A DNA stretch of 64,000 bases from JAAYZM01 sp964510785. GTDB lineage: Bacteria > Actinomycetota > Actinomycetes > Actinomycetales > Cellulomonadaceae. The notes under the pieces were generated by a model. That model saw nothing but the letters and a program-made list of their open reading frames with translations, was not told where the DNA came from and ran no database searches. Below, piece by piece: positions 51,181-60,888 of the stretch. Location of the stretch: assembly GCA_964510785.1 (NCBI GenBank), contig CAZECM010000002.1:62001-126000 (forward strand), written 5' to 3'. The position numbers were made by a program, and so were the translations under genes. The number at the start of each line of letters is the position of its first letter. Within the stretch, counting starts at the first letter, position 1.

Positions 51181-54100
51181 GCGGCGAGGGCAACCTCGCG
51201 CCGTGGCGGCTGCGCACCGCGACCCGTCGCGGCCGCACGCAGTGGCCCATCCTGCTCGTGGCCCTCACGGTCGCCCTCGTGACCGGTTCGCTGCTCTCGG
51301 GCATGTCCATCCTCGTCTCCGCGACCGAGGAGTTCGCGCTCTCCACGGTGCTCGGCGCGACGGACCCCACGCGCACGCGGGTGGACGTCCGCGTCGCGAT
51401 GGACGACCTCACGGGCGACGTCGAGGGCGCGGCGACCCGTTCCCACGCGGCCGCCGCCGACCTCTTCGGCCCCGCCCCGCACACCACCTCGAGCCACGTG
51501 TTCTCGACCCTCTACGCCGTGCTGCGGGAGAACGCCTCGCCCGCCCTGTCCTACGTCGCCGCGATGGAGGGCCTGCGGGACGAGGTCGACCTCGTCGCCG
51601 GTTCGCTGCCCGGCGCACCGTTCGAGGCGGAGATCTCGGACGACGACGGCGAGCCCGTGACGCGCACCGTCATCCCCGTGATCGCCCCGGAGGCCATCCT
51701 CGAGGTGTTCGGCATCGAGCTCGGAGACCGCGTGGAGCTGCGCGGGTCCTACGGCCTCGGCGACCGCGTGCACGTCCAGGTCACGGGCCTGTTCACCGCG
51801 AAGGAGCCCGGCGGGGACTACTGGCGCGCCGACCGCAGCACGGGCAGGGGCTGGCGCCCGGACGCCGTGGTCCCCCAGAGCGGCGGCCTCATCACCACAG
51901 ACATCATCGGCCCGCTCGTCATGGACCGCGCCGTCCTCACGGGCGGCGGGGCGGCGACCGAGTACCTAACCGCGTCCTACACCCCGAGCCTCGAGGCGCT
52001 CACCCCCGCCGGGCTCACCGCCCTGCAGTCGCGCGCGAACCGGGCGGGCGAGGACGTCCCCCGCCTCGTCACGGCCCCGGACGTCGACACGGTCCAGGTC
52101 ACGACGACGCTCCCCGTGCCGCTGCGCGAGACCTCGACGGCGCTCACGATCACGCGGGCCTCGGTGCTCGTCGTCGGGCTGCTGCTCCTCGTGCTCGCGG
52201 TCGCCGCGCTCCTGCAGGCGGCCCGGCTCGTCGCGGAGGGCCGCACCGCGGAACGCTCGCTCATGCGCGCTCGGGGCGCCTCGGGCCGCCAGGTGCTCGC
52301 CCTCGGTGCGACGGAGGCGCTCGGTCTCGCCGTCGTGACGGCCGCCGTGAGCCCCTTCCTCGCCCGCGCCCTGTACCTCGCGCTCGCCCAGACGTCTTCG
52401 ATGCGTGCGGCAGGGATGGACCGCGACCCGGGCATCTCCCCCCAGACATGGGTCGTCGCGGGACTCGCCGCCGCGGTGTTCGCCGTCGTCCTCGTCTCCC
52501 CGCTCCTGCGCCGCCAGGGCACGTTCGTCGACGCCGAGGCCGAGCGCGCCCGCCCGGACCGCAAGGGCTTCCTGCAGCGCTCCGGGCTGGACCTCGCCGT
52601 CGTCCTCCTCGCGGGGCTCGCCTACTGGCAGCTGCGCCAGTACGCCTCCCCGCTCGTGCGCAGCGGCACGGGGTTCGCCGTCGACCCGCTGCTCGTGCTC
52701 GGCCCCGCGCTCGCCCTGCTCGCCGGTGCGCTGCTGTGCGTGCGCATCCTGCCGCCGGCCTCCCGGCTCGCCGAACGCCTCGCCGCCCGCGGGCGTGGCG
52801 CCGTCGCACCGCTCGCCGCGTGGGAGATCGGGCGGCGGCCCGCGCGTGCCACGTCGGCCGTGCTGCTGCTCACCCTCGCGCTCGCCGTGGGGACCTTCGC
52901 GTTGACGTTCCTCGCCACGTGGCGCGCTTCGCAGGGCGACCAGGCGGCCTTCGCGACGGGCACCGACGCGCGCGTGACGAACCTGCCCGGGGCGGCGCTC
53001 GCCCAGGCGGACACCGTCGCGGCGCTGGCCGGCGGGACGCTCGAGGCCACGGACGTCGGCGCGACGCTGCGTCGCGACGGGCGGATCGGCACGCTGGGCT
53101 CGCGCAACGGGATCCTCGGTCCCGTGGGGACCGGCGTGCTCGGGCTCGACGCCGCGAGCCGCGACCAGCTGCGCGACCGCCTCGGCCACGAGTCCGTGGC
53201 GCGCACCGTGGCCGACACGCTCGACGAGGGCGCCCCGGGGATCCTGCCCGGCATCGAGCTGCCCGCGGGGACCGACGCCGTCGAGCTCGAGGTGCGCTTC
53301 GCGAAGTCGCGCGACCCCATGCCGGGGCTCGCCACGACGCTGCGCCTCGCGGTCCAGGACGCGACGGGACTCGTCCAGACCTTCGACGTGGGCACCTCCC
53401 CCGTCACGGGCGAGGCCTCGACGGTGCTCGTCGACCTCGTGCCCGGCACGGCGCCGGCGCCCGTCGAGGCGGGGCCCGACGAGGAGGTGCAGGCCGACGA
53501 CGACGCTCCCCTGCCCGTCACGACCGCGACCCTGCAGGGGCCTCTGCGGATCGTCGCGGCCCAGACCGCGTGGTTCACGTCGGAGTCCCCGGAGCTCGAC
53601 GAGTGGCTCGGCCTCCACGGCCAGGACGACTTCCTCATGACGTTCACGGTGACCGACGTCGTCGCCATCGACCGCACCGGCTCGGGCACTCTCGCACGGA
53701 CGCGACTCAGCCCCGACGCAGGCCTCGACTGGTACGCCAAGGTGTCCGACGTCCTGCCCTCGACCGTGACCCCCGAGCCGGGCGAGTTCCTGCGCGCCGC
53801 CCTCTTCTCCCGGGGCCTCACGCTCGCCAGCTACCCCGGCACCGCGACGCAGACGACGTGGCCAGCGACCCAGGCGGTGCCCCTCGTCGTGACGTCCGCC
53901 GTCGCGCGTCAGTTCGACCGCAACGCCAGCGGGACGCTCGCGGTGCAGATCGGCGACGCCATCGTCCCGGCGCGGATCGCCGCCGTCGTGCCCTACCTGC
54001 CGAGCATCGCACCGGGTGCCCGCGCGGTCGCGGCCGACGCCGGGCAGCTCGCCCAGGCGCTCGTCGAGCAGGGCGCGCAGGTCTCGGGCGACATCGAGTG

Positions 54101-54659
54101 GTGGGTCCCGCTCCCGGCCGGTGCGCCCGACGCCGCCGCGACCCTCACCGAGCACGTCGAAGGGCTCGGGGGCGCGGTCGTCTCGACCCACGCCGGCACG
54201 CTCGAACGCCGCGACTCCCCGCTGCGGATCGGTGTGCAGGGCGTGCTGTGGCTCGTGGCGCTCGGCGCGAGCATCCTCGCGGCGATCGGCTACGCGGTGT
54301 ACGCCACGGTGACGCTGCGCGACCGCAACCTCGAGTTCGCCCAGCTCCGGGCCATCGGGCTGCAGCGCCGCTCGCTGCTCGCCGTCGTCTCGCGCGAGTC
54401 GATGCTCATCACGGGCCTCGCCGCCGTCTTCGGGCTCGGGCTCGGCGCGCTGCTCGGCTGGCTCGTCGCCCCGCTCGTGTCGCTCTCCCCGGACGGCACC
54501 CGTCCGGTCCCCGAGGTCACGGTGCTGCTCCCGTGGGGTCAGATCGCCCTGCTCGCCGCGGAGGTCGCGGTGCTGCTCGTGGCCGTCGTCGTCGTGGTCT
54601 CGCGGACCCTGCACACCGCCGACCCGGCCCAGGTCCTGCGCGCGGGAGACGCGCGATGA
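51177..54659 (+). CDS. Large FtsX-like ABC transporter permease
   Basis: An 1160-residue membrane protein: an N-terminal helix (about 24-48), a large outer domain, a first FtsX-type four-helix region around 320-560 (RSLMRARGASGRQVLALG), a second outer domain and a final FtsX domain (RNLEFAQLRAIGLQRRSLLAVV) near the C-terminus. It is among the longest of this family. ATG 51177 is coupled to the leader peptide. Its stop overlaps the second permease gene, and two ATPases follow, so it is half of a paired exporter or lipoprotein-handling machine. The substrate is not inferable. Confidence 0.87.
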   Translation: MSGEGNLAPWRLRTATRRGRTQWPILLVALTVALVTGSLLSGMSILVSATEEFALSTVLGATDPTRTRVDVRVAMDDLTGDVEGAATRSHAAAADLFGPAPHTTSSHVFSTLYAVLRENASPALSYVAAMEGLRDEVDLVAGSLPGAPFEAEISDDDGEPVTRTVIPVIAPEAILEVFGIELGDRVELRGSYGLGDRVHVQVTGLFTAKEPGGDYWRADRSTGRGWRPDAVVPQSGGLITTDIIGPLVMDRAVLTGGGAATEYLTASYTPSLEALTPAGLTALQSRANRAGEDVPRLVTAPDVDTVQVTTTLPVPLRETSTALTITRASVLVVGLLLLVLAVAALLQAARLVAEGRTAERSLMRARGASGRQVLALGATEALGLAVVTAAVSPFLARALYLALAQTSSMRAAGMDRDPGISPQTWVVAGLAAAVFAVVLVSPLLRRQGTFVDAEAERARPDRKGFLQRSGLDLAVVLLAGLAYWQLRQYASPLVRSGTGFAVDPLLVLGPALALLAGALLCVRILPPASRLAERLAARGRGAVAPLAAWEIGRRPARATSAVLLLTLALAVGTFALTFLATWRASQGDQAAFATGTDARVTNLPGAALAQADTVAALAGGTLEATDVGATLRRDGRIGTLGSRNGILGPVGTGVLGLDAASRDQLRDRLGHESVARTVADTLDEGAPGILPGIELPAGTDAVELEVRFAKSRDPMPGLATTLRLAVQDATGLVQTFDVGTSPVTGEASTVLVDLVPGTAPAPVEAGPDEEVQADDDAPLPVTTATLQGPLRIVAAQTAWFTSESPELDEWLGLHGQDDFLMTFTVTDVVAIDRTGSGTLARTRLSPDAGLDWYAKVSDVLPSTVTPEPGEFLRAALFSRGLTLASYPGTATQTTWPATQAVPLVVTSAVARQFDRNASGTLAVQIGDAIVPARIAAVVPYLPSIAPGARAVAADAGQLAQALVEQGAQVSGDIEWWVPLPAGAPDAAATLTEHVEGLGGAVVSTHAGTLERRDSPLRIGVQGVLWLVALGASILAAIGYAVYATVTLRDRNLEFAQLRAIGLQRRSLLAVVSRESMLITGLAAVFGLGLGALLGWLVAPLVSLSPDGTRPVPEVTVLLPWGQIALLAAEVAVLLVAVVVVVSRTLHTADPAQVLRAGDAR

Positions 54660-57532
54660 ACGAGATCGAGGTGACGGTCGTGAGTCGCAAGGGCGGCGAC
54701 CGGGACGGGGCCCGCAACGGCACGACGGCGCACGCCGACGTCGGCACGCGGTGGCGCGCGGCGACCTCGATGGGCGCCCTCGTGGTGCGGCGCCGCGCGT
54801 GGCGCGACCGCGGCCTGCTGCTCGTGTCGATGCTGCTCGTGGTCGCCTCGACGCTGCTGTCCGTCGTCGCGCCCCGGCTCGTGCTCGACGTCGTGGACCG
54901 CGGCGCCGCCGACGTCCTCGAGCGCGCCGGCGACCGCGCCCAGATCCTGCTGCACGCGAGCGTCGGCAACTCGGCCTCCGAGACCGCGGGGCTGCGCGGC
55001 GAGCTCTTCGAGCAGTTCCTCGAGGCGGCCGAGGACGTGGGCGAGCACCTGCCACCCACGCTCGCACGCGTCGCGGGAGAGACCTCGAGCGCCGTCGTCA
55101 CGCCCGTGGTGAGGGTCTCGGCCATCGAGGTCCCGATCGCCGAGAGCGCCTCGGGCGAGGGGGCCGACGGCGTGGTCCGGGTGCTCGAGCCCGTCACGTG
55201 GGAGGGCACCCGGGAGCTGCAGGTGTTCAGCCTCGACGTGGGTGTCCCCGCGGCCGGGCTGCTGCGGGTCGTCGAAGGGACGATGCCCGGCCCCCCGGGA
55301 CCCCGGGTGAACGAGCGCAACCCGCTCGAGATCGCCGTGACGGCCCCCGTCGCCGAGGAGCTCGGCCTCGAGCTCGGTTCCGAGATCGGGCTGACGTCGC
55401 GCGCGAGCGCCGCCGAGTGGGTGCGGCTCGTCGGCATCGTCGAACCGGTCGACCCGGCGGCTGCCGTGTGGACCATCGCCCCCGAGACGCTCGAGCCCCG
55501 CACGCGCGCCGCCCGCGCGGAGTCGCCCGCCTACGCCCGGGGCACCGTGGTCGCGGACGCCGCGGCGGCCGCAGCGCTCGTGAGCGCGCTCGACCAGCCC
55601 GCGAAGGGCACGATCCGGATCGCCGTGCAGCCCGCCGCGTTCGACGCCGCGACGGCCGCCGCCGCCAGCACCGAGCTCGCGACGGTCCGCTCGGACCCCA
55701 CGTCGCTGACCCCCGCGCTGCGCTTCGTGACCTTCTCCGCGGAGTTCGACAAGCTGCTCGCCTCGTACCCCACGACGGCCCGCGCCGCGCTCGCCCAGAT
55801 GTCCGTCGTCGCGGCCGGCGTGGTGGGCGTCGCCGCCGTCGTCATCGGGCTCTTCGCCCGCCTGCTCGTGGTCCGTCGCTCGGGGCAGATCGCGCTCGAG
55901 CGGGCACGCGGCTCCACGGTGCTCGCCGTCGCCGGGCGCCTGCTCGCCGAGTCGCTCGTCGTGGCGGCGCTCGGCCTCGGCGCGGGGATCGCGCTGTCCC
56001 AGCTCTTCGTCGCGGGGCTCCAGGGCACCGCGCTGCCGCTCGCCGCAGTCGGGCTCGCCGCCGTGGCGTCCGCGCCAGTCCTCGGCGCGATGGCCGCCCG
56101 CGGCGCGTGGACGGGACGGCGCGAGCCCGCCAACCGGCAGGACCGGGTGCGGCTCGCCAAGCGACGGCGCGTCAAGCGGCTCGTGGTCGAGCTGACGGTC
56201 GCGGCGCTCACGGCCGTCGGGGTGCTCACCCTGCGGGGTCGCGGGGTGCTCCAGACCCAGACGGACGGCATCGACCCGTTCCTCGCCGTCGTCCCCCTCT
56301 TGCTGTGCCTCACCGTCACGCTCGTCGTCGTGCGCCTGTTCCCCTACCCCGTGCGCGCCGTCGGTGCCCTGACGCGCCGTTCGCGCGGACCGCTCGGGCT
56401 GCTCGCCGCAGCCACGGCGAGCCGCTCGGTCGCGATCCTGCCGCTGCTCGCCCTGACCCTCGGCGTCGGGATCACGACGGCGGGCGGGCTGCAGGTCGGC
56501 ACCGTCAACGACGGGCAGGAGGCCGCCGCCTGGGAGCGCGTGGGGGCCGACGCCCGCATCGACGCGGCGCTCACCGCCGACGAGCTCGCGGCCCTGCGCA
56601 CCGCCGAGGGTGTCACGCACGTCGCGACCGGCATCGTCGCCGCGACCACGGTCGACCTCGGGCCGGTCTCCGACGAGTTCACGGTGGCCGCCGTCGAGCG
56701 GGCGTTCCTCGACGTGCTCGCGCAGGTGCCCGGCGTCGACCCGAGCTCGCTCGAGCCGGCCTTCGTCGACGCGGGGGAAGGCGAGCCGGTCGCGATGGTC
56801 GTGGACCCGCGCATCGCCTCGCGGATGTCCGACGAGGCGGTCTCGCTCTACTTCGGTCCCGCGTTCCTGAGCGGCCGCGTCGTGGGGACGACCACGGTCT
56901 CGCTCGCCGGGTACGTCGACGGGCCCACGATCTTCGTCGACCTCGCCCAGGTGGACGCGCGCATGAAGGAGCCCCGCACCCGGACCACCGTGTGGGTCAC
57001 GGGCCCGGGGGCGGACGCCGCCGTCGAGCACGTGCCCGACGCCGCGCAGCTCGCGACCACGCGCACGCAGTGGCTCGAGGCGAACCGCGGCTCCGCGCTC
57101 GTCGGGGGTGTGCAGTCGATGCTCGTCTACGCCGTCGTCACCGTCGCCCTGCTCGTCGCGATGGCGCTCGTGGCGACCGTGCTCGCCGGGGCGCACGCGC
57201 GCGGCATCGTGCTGTCGATGCTGCGCACTCTCGGCCTGCGCGCGGGCTACGGCTGGTGGCTCGCGGTGAGCGAGCTCGCGCCCGTGGTGCTCGCCGCGCT
57301 GGCCGGCGGCATCTTCGCCGGGACGGCGATCCTCGTGCTGCTCGGGCCCACGCTCGGGCTCGTCGTCCTCACCGGCGGCGTGGCCGATCCACCTCTCGTG
57401 ATCGAGCCCATGTTCGTGCTCGCCGTCGTCGCCGTGGCCGTCGTGCTGCTCGGCGTGGCCGTCCTCGCCGAGGTGCTCACGCACCGACGCGACAAGCTCA
57501 GCGAAGTCCTCAGGGTTGGAGCCACGTCATGA
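54656..57532 (+). CDS. Second FtsX-like ABC transporter permease
   Basis: A 958-residue partner permease. After a short cytoplasmic tail comes a helix (about 53-75, GLLLVSMLLVVASTLLSVV), an outer domain, FtsX-like helices around 380-480 (SGQIALERARGSTVLAVAGRLL), further helices, and a C-terminal FtsX segment (GIVLSMLRTLGLRAGYGWWLAVSEL). ATG 54656 overlaps the preceding stop by four bases and its own stop overlaps the first ATPase start. All four genes are therefore one tightly coupled transcript. Confidence 0.87.
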   Translation: MNEIEVTVVSRKGGDRDGARNGTTAHADVGTRWRAATSMGALVVRRRAWRDRGLLLVSMLLVVASTLLSVVAPRLVLDVVDRGAADVLERAGDRAQILLHASVGNSASETAGLRGELFEQFLEAAEDVGEHLPPTLARVAGETSSAVVTPVVRVSAIEVPIAESASGEGADGVVRVLEPVTWEGTRELQVFSLDVGVPAAGLLRVVEGTMPGPPGPRVNERNPLEIAVTAPVAEELGLELGSEIGLTSRASAAEWVRLVGIVEPVDPAAAVWTIAPETLEPRTRAARAESPAYARGTVVADAAAAAALVSALDQPAKGTIRIAVQPAAFDAATAAAASTELATVRSDPTSLTPALRFVTFSAEFDKLLASYPTTARAALAQMSVVAAGVVGVAAVVIGLFARLLVVRRSGQIALERARGSTVLAVAGRLLAESLVVAALGLGAGIALSQLFVAGLQGTALPLAAVGLAAVASAPVLGAMAARGAWTGRREPANRQDRVRLAKRRRVKRLVVELTVAALTAVGVLTLRGRGVLQTQTDGIDPFLAVVPLLLCLTVTLVVVRLFPYPVRAVGALTRRSRGPLGLLAAATASRSVAILPLLALTLGVGITTAGGLQVGTVNDGQEAAAWERVGADARIDAALTADELAALRTAEGVTHVATGIVAATTVDLGPVSDEFTVAAVERAFLDVLAQVPGVDPSSLEPAFVDAGEGEPVAMVVDPRIASRMSDEAVSLYFGPAFLSGRVVGTTTVSLAGYVDGPTIFVDLAQVDARMKEPRTRTTVWVTGPGADAAVEHVPDAAQLATTRTQWLEANRGSALVGGVQSMLVYAVVTVALLVAMALVATVLAGAHARGIVLSMLRTLGLRAGYGWWLAVSELAPVVLAALAGGIFAGTAILVLLGPTLGLVVLTGGVADPPLVIEPMFVLAVVAVAVVLLGVAVLAEVLTHRRDKLSEVLRVGATS

Positions 57533-58503
57533 CCGAACAGCTCACGCCGACGACGTCCCCCGGGGCGGCGACGCGCACGCACCACGAGTACGGCGCCGAC
57601 GCGCTCATCATGTGCGACTCGCTCGTGCGCATCTACCAGGTGGACCAGATCGAGGTGCAGGCGCTGCAAGGGCTCGACCTGCTCGTCGAGGCGGGCGAGA
57701 TGATCGCGATCGTGGGGGCGTCCGGCTCGGGCAAGTCGACGCTCCTCAACGTGCTGTCCGGCCTCGACGTGCCGACGGCGGGGCGCGCACGCGTGGCGGG
57801 CTGGGACCTGCTGCGCATGTCGCACGCGGACCGGCTCGCCTACCGCCGCTCCGTGGTGGGCTTCATCTGGCAGCAGACGGCGCGCAACCTCTTGCCGTAC
57901 CTGACCGCCCAGGAGAACGTCTCGCTCCCGATGGCCTTCGCCGGGGTGCGCGGCAAGCAGCGTGCCCGCCGCACGAGCGAGCTGCTCGAGGCGCTCGGCA
58001 TGGGCGACAAGGCGGCCCGGCGCCCGGGTGAGCTCTCGGGCGGCGAGCAGCAGCGCGTCGCGATCGCCGTGGCCCTCGCCAACTCGCCGCAGGTGCTCTT
58101 CGCGGACGAGCCCACGGGAGAGCTCGACTCCGCGACGGGCGACGACGTGTTCGCGGCGCTGCGCTCGGCCAACACCGAGCTCGGTGCGACCGTCGTCATC
58201 GTGACGCACGACGACGAGGTGTCCACGCAGGTGGGCCGCACCGTGGCGATCCGCGACGGGCGCACGAGCTCCGAGGTCGTGCGCCGCACGGAGGTGGACG
58301 AGTTCGGCCAGCACTCCGTGATCGCCGAGGAGTACGCGATGCTCGACCGCGCCGGACGGCTGCAGCTGCCCGCCGAGTACCGGTCGTCGCTCGGGCTGCG
58401 CGACCGCGTGCGCCTCGAGCTCGAGTCCGACCACGTGGGGGTGTGGCCCGACGGCGTGCCACGCACACCGTCGAGCACCGAGCAGGACGGAGAGCGGTCG
58501 TGA
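57529..58503 (+). CDS. ABC ATPase with AbrB-like C-terminal tail
   Basis: A 324-residue ATPase: Walker A GASGSGKST, Q-loop region FIWQQTARNLLP, signature LSGGEQQR, Walker B LFADEPTGELD and switch VTHDDE. The NBD ends near residue 240. Beyond it, residues about 271-303 (LDRAGRLQLPAEYRSSLGLR and the following RVRLELE) have the swapped-hairpin-like pattern of AbrB/SpoVT domains. This may mediate dimerisation or DNA/partner binding. The tail is seen directly; its role is inference. The stop overlaps the next ATPase. Confidence 0.88.
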   Translation: MTEQLTPTTSPGAATRTHHEYGADALIMCDSLVRIYQVDQIEVQALQGLDLLVEAGEMIAIVGASGSGKSTLLNVLSGLDVPTAGRARVAGWDLLRMSHADRLAYRRSVVGFIWQQTARNLLPYLTAQENVSLPMAFAGVRGKQRARRTSELLEALGMGDKAARRPGELSGGEQQRVAIAVALANSPQVLFADEPTGELDSATGDDVFAALRSANTELGATVVIVTHDDEVSTQVGRTVAIRDGRTSSEVVRRTEVDEFGQHSVIAEEYAMLDRAGRLQLPAEYRSSLGLRDRVRLELESDHVGVWPDGVPRTPSSTEQDGERS

Positions 58504-59312
58504 GCGAACCCACCACGCGACGAGCGTTGCGCGAGTCGGCGGCCGGTGCCGCGGCGGCCGGCACTGCGGCGGCGGAGGGCTCGCCGTCGGCCACTCCTGA
58601 CGTCAGCGGGCAGCCCGCGATCGCCGTGCGCGGCGTCTCGCGCGTGTACCCGGGCCCCGCGGGCCGCGAGGTGCACGCCCTGCGCGACGTGAGCTTCGAC
58701 GTGCCGCGCGGCGAGCTCGTCGCGCTCGTCGGGCGCTCCGGCTCGGGCAAGACGACGCTGCTCAACTGCATCGGCGGGCTCGACCGGCCCACGTCCGGCA
58801 CCGTGCACCTCGGCGGGCGCGACGTCACGACGCTGTCCGAGCGCGAGCGCACGGCGCTGCGGCGCGACGAGGTCGCCTTCGTGTTCCAGACCTTCGGGCT
58901 CGTCCCCATGCTCACGGCCGCGGAGAACGTGGGCCTGCCGATGCGGCTGCGGCACGTGCGGCCCGCCGAGCGCGAGGAGCGCGTCGCTCACCTGCTCGAC
59001 CTCGTGGGGCTCGCCAAGCACAGCCAGCAGCGGCCCGGGGAGCTCTCGGGCGGGCAGCAGCAGCGCGTCGCGATCGCCCGCGCGCTCGCCAACTCGCCGC
59101 ACGTGCTCATCGCGGACGAGCCCACCGGGCAGCTCGACGCGGAGACCGGAAAGACGATCATGGCGCTCCTGCAGTCCGTGGTGCGCGCGCAGGGCATGAC
59201 GGCGCTCATCTCGACGCACGACCAGTCCCTCATGGCCCTGGCGGACCGCACCGTCCGCCTGGCCGACGGCCACCTGGTCACCCCCGAGCCCCTCCCCACC
59301 CCCGCGAGGTAG
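58500..59312 (+). CDS. LolD/MacB-type ABC ATPase
   Basis: A 270-residue ATPase with an Ala-rich N-terminal 35 residues, Walker A GRSGSGKTT, Q-loop VFQTFGLVP, signature LSGGQQQR, Walker B LIADEPTGQLD and switch STHDQ. It pairs with the preceding ATPase to drive the two giant permeases. The last codons and the stop (CCC GCG AGG TAG, 59301-59312) form the left arm of a palindromic element, so the C-terminus is set by that element. Confidence 0.9.
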   Translation: MSEPTTRRALRESAAGAAAAGTAAAEGSPSATPDVSGQPAIAVRGVSRVYPGPAGREVHALRDVSFDVPRGELVALVGRSGSGKTTLLNCIGGLDRPTSGTVHLGGRDVTTLSERERTALRRDEVAFVFQTFGLVPMLTAAENVGLPMRLRHVRPAEREERVAHLLDLVGLAKHSQQRPGELSGGQQQRVAIARALANSPHVLIADEPTGQLDAETGKTIMALLQSVVRAQGMTALISTHDQSLMALADRTVRLADGHLVTPEPLPTPAR

Positions 59313-59386
59313 GTCTGTAGGCGCGAGGTAGGGCCGTATACGCACCGCTCGGACCTACCCCGGCGCGCACCGCACTACCTCGCGGG
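59301..59386. repeat. GAGGTAG palindrome, divergent copy C
   Basis: CCCGCGAGGTAG (59301-59312) and CTACCTCGCGGG (59375-59386) form a perfect 12-base inverted repeat. Nested inside are GCGAGGTAGG (59322-59331) and GGACCTACC (59351-59359). It shares GAGGTAG termini with copies A and B but not the centre. It may also terminate the ABC operon. Confidence 0.65.
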
Positions 59387-59491
59387 ACCGTGGGGAATCG
59401 GGCGCGGGGGCGCGGTGGATCTGCCAGAGTGGGATCGGCCGACGTCGCACCACGGCGGGCCGTAGTCACCGGACCAGGAGGCACCCCGCAC

Positions 59492-60793
59492 ATGACCACC
59501 ACCCCCGCCGACGAGGCCCCGGCCACCGCACCGACCGACACCGTCACGGTCCGCACCGGCCCGCTCGCGGACGCGCGCGCCCAGCTCGGCAAGGCCGCCG
59601 AGATCCTCGGCCTGAGCGACGGCATGCACCAGATGCTCGCGAGCTCGCGGCGCGAGATCAACGTGACGATCCCGCTGCGCCGCGACGACGGCACCGTCGA
59701 GCTGTTCAGCGGCTATCGCGTGCAGCACAACGTCTCGCGCGGGCCGGGCAAGGGCGGGTTGCGCTACTCCAAGCACGTCGACCTCGACGAGGTTCGCGCG
59801 CTCGCGATGCTCATGACGTGGAAGTGCGCCGTGGTCGAGCTCCCCTACGGCGGGGCGAAGGGCGGCGTGACGATCGACGCGCGCTCGTACTCCCAGGGCG
59901 AGCTCGAGCGCGTCACGCGCCGGTACACGAGCGAGATCATGCCGATGATCGGCCCGGAGCGGGACATCCCCGCCCCCGACCTCGGCACCGACGAGCGCAC
60001 CATGGCCTGGATCATGGACACGTACTCCGTCAACCACGGGTACACGATCCCCGCCGTCGTCACGGGCAAGCCGCTCGAGATCGGCGGTTCCCTCGGGCGC
60101 CCGACGGCGACGTCGGCCGGCGTCGTGCACACCCTCGCCGCCGCGATCGCGGAGCGTGGGCTGCGCACCAAGGACGCGACCGTCGCGATCCAGGGCTTCG
60201 GCAAGGTCGGCTCGCACGCCGCCGCGATCCTGCACGAGCAGGGGGCACGGATCGTGGGTGTCTCGGACGAGTTCGGCGCCCTGTTCCGGGCCGAGGGCCT
60301 CGACATCCCGGCCGTGTTCGACCACGTCGCCCGCACGGGATCCGTGGTCGGCTTCCCCGGCGCCGACCCTCTCTCCAACACCGAGCTCCTCGCGCTCGAG
60401 GTGGACGTGCTCGTCCCGGCCGCCGTCGAGGGCGTGATCAACGAGCAGACCGCCCCGCTCGTGCGTGCCGCGTGGGTGGTCGAGGGCGCCAACGGGCCGA
60501 CGACGGCCGCCGGGGACAAGATCCTCGCCGAGCGGGGCGTCGTCGTCGTCCCCGACATCCTGGCCAACGCCGGCGGTGTCGTCGTCTCCTACTTCGAGTG
60601 GGTCCAGGCGAACCAGGCGTACTGGTGGACGCTGCCCGAGATCGAGGAGAAGCTCGCCGACCGCATGCGCAAGGGCTATGCCGACGTCGCGGCCCTGGCA
60701 CAGCGGCAGAGTCTCTCGCTGCGCGACGCGGCGCTGTGCATCGGGGTGCGGCGCGTCGCCGAGGCGCACGAGATCCGCGGCCTGTACCCCTGA
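59492..60793 (+). CDS. Glu/Leu/Phe/Val dehydrogenase family protein
   Basis: A 433-residue amino-acid dehydrogenase. The substrate-binding part has VQHNVSRGPGKGGLRYSKHVD and the catalytic-Lys region MTWKCAVVELPYGGAKGG; the dinucleotide fold has VAIQGFGKVGSHAAAIL. GPERDIPAPDLGTDERTMAWIMDTYS and the C-terminal CIGVRRVAEAHEIRG support a glutamate dehydrogenase rather than a leucine dehydrogenase. It links 2-oxoglutarate/ammonia and glutamate. ATG 59492 has AGGAGG about 12 bases upstream, rather far; no better start is visible. Confidence 0.9.
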   Translation: MTTTPADEAPATAPTDTVTVRTGPLADARAQLGKAAEILGLSDGMHQMLASSRREINVTIPLRRDDGTVELFSGYRVQHNVSRGPGKGGLRYSKHVDLDEVRALAMLMTWKCAVVELPYGGAKGGVTIDARSYSQGELERVTRRYTSEIMPMIGPERDIPAPDLGTDERTMAWIMDTYSVNHGYTIPAVVTGKPLEIGGSLGRPTATSAGVVHTLAAAIAERGLRTKDATVAIQGFGKVGSHAAAILHEQGARIVGVSDEFGALFRAEGLDIPAVFDHVARTGSVVGFPGADPLSNTELLALEVDVLVPAAVEGVINEQTAPLVRAAWVVEGANGPTTAAGDKILAERGVVVVPDILANAGGVVVSYFEWVQANQAYWWTLPEIEEKLADRMRKGYADVAALAQRQSLSLRDAALCIGVRRVAEAHEIRGLYP

Positions 60794-60888
60794 TCGTGGA
60801 CCTCCCAGCGACCTCCCAGGCTGCTGGGGCACACTGGACGCCGCCCGGCACACCGTCCGGCGATCCGTCTCACCCCTGGAGCTTCCTC

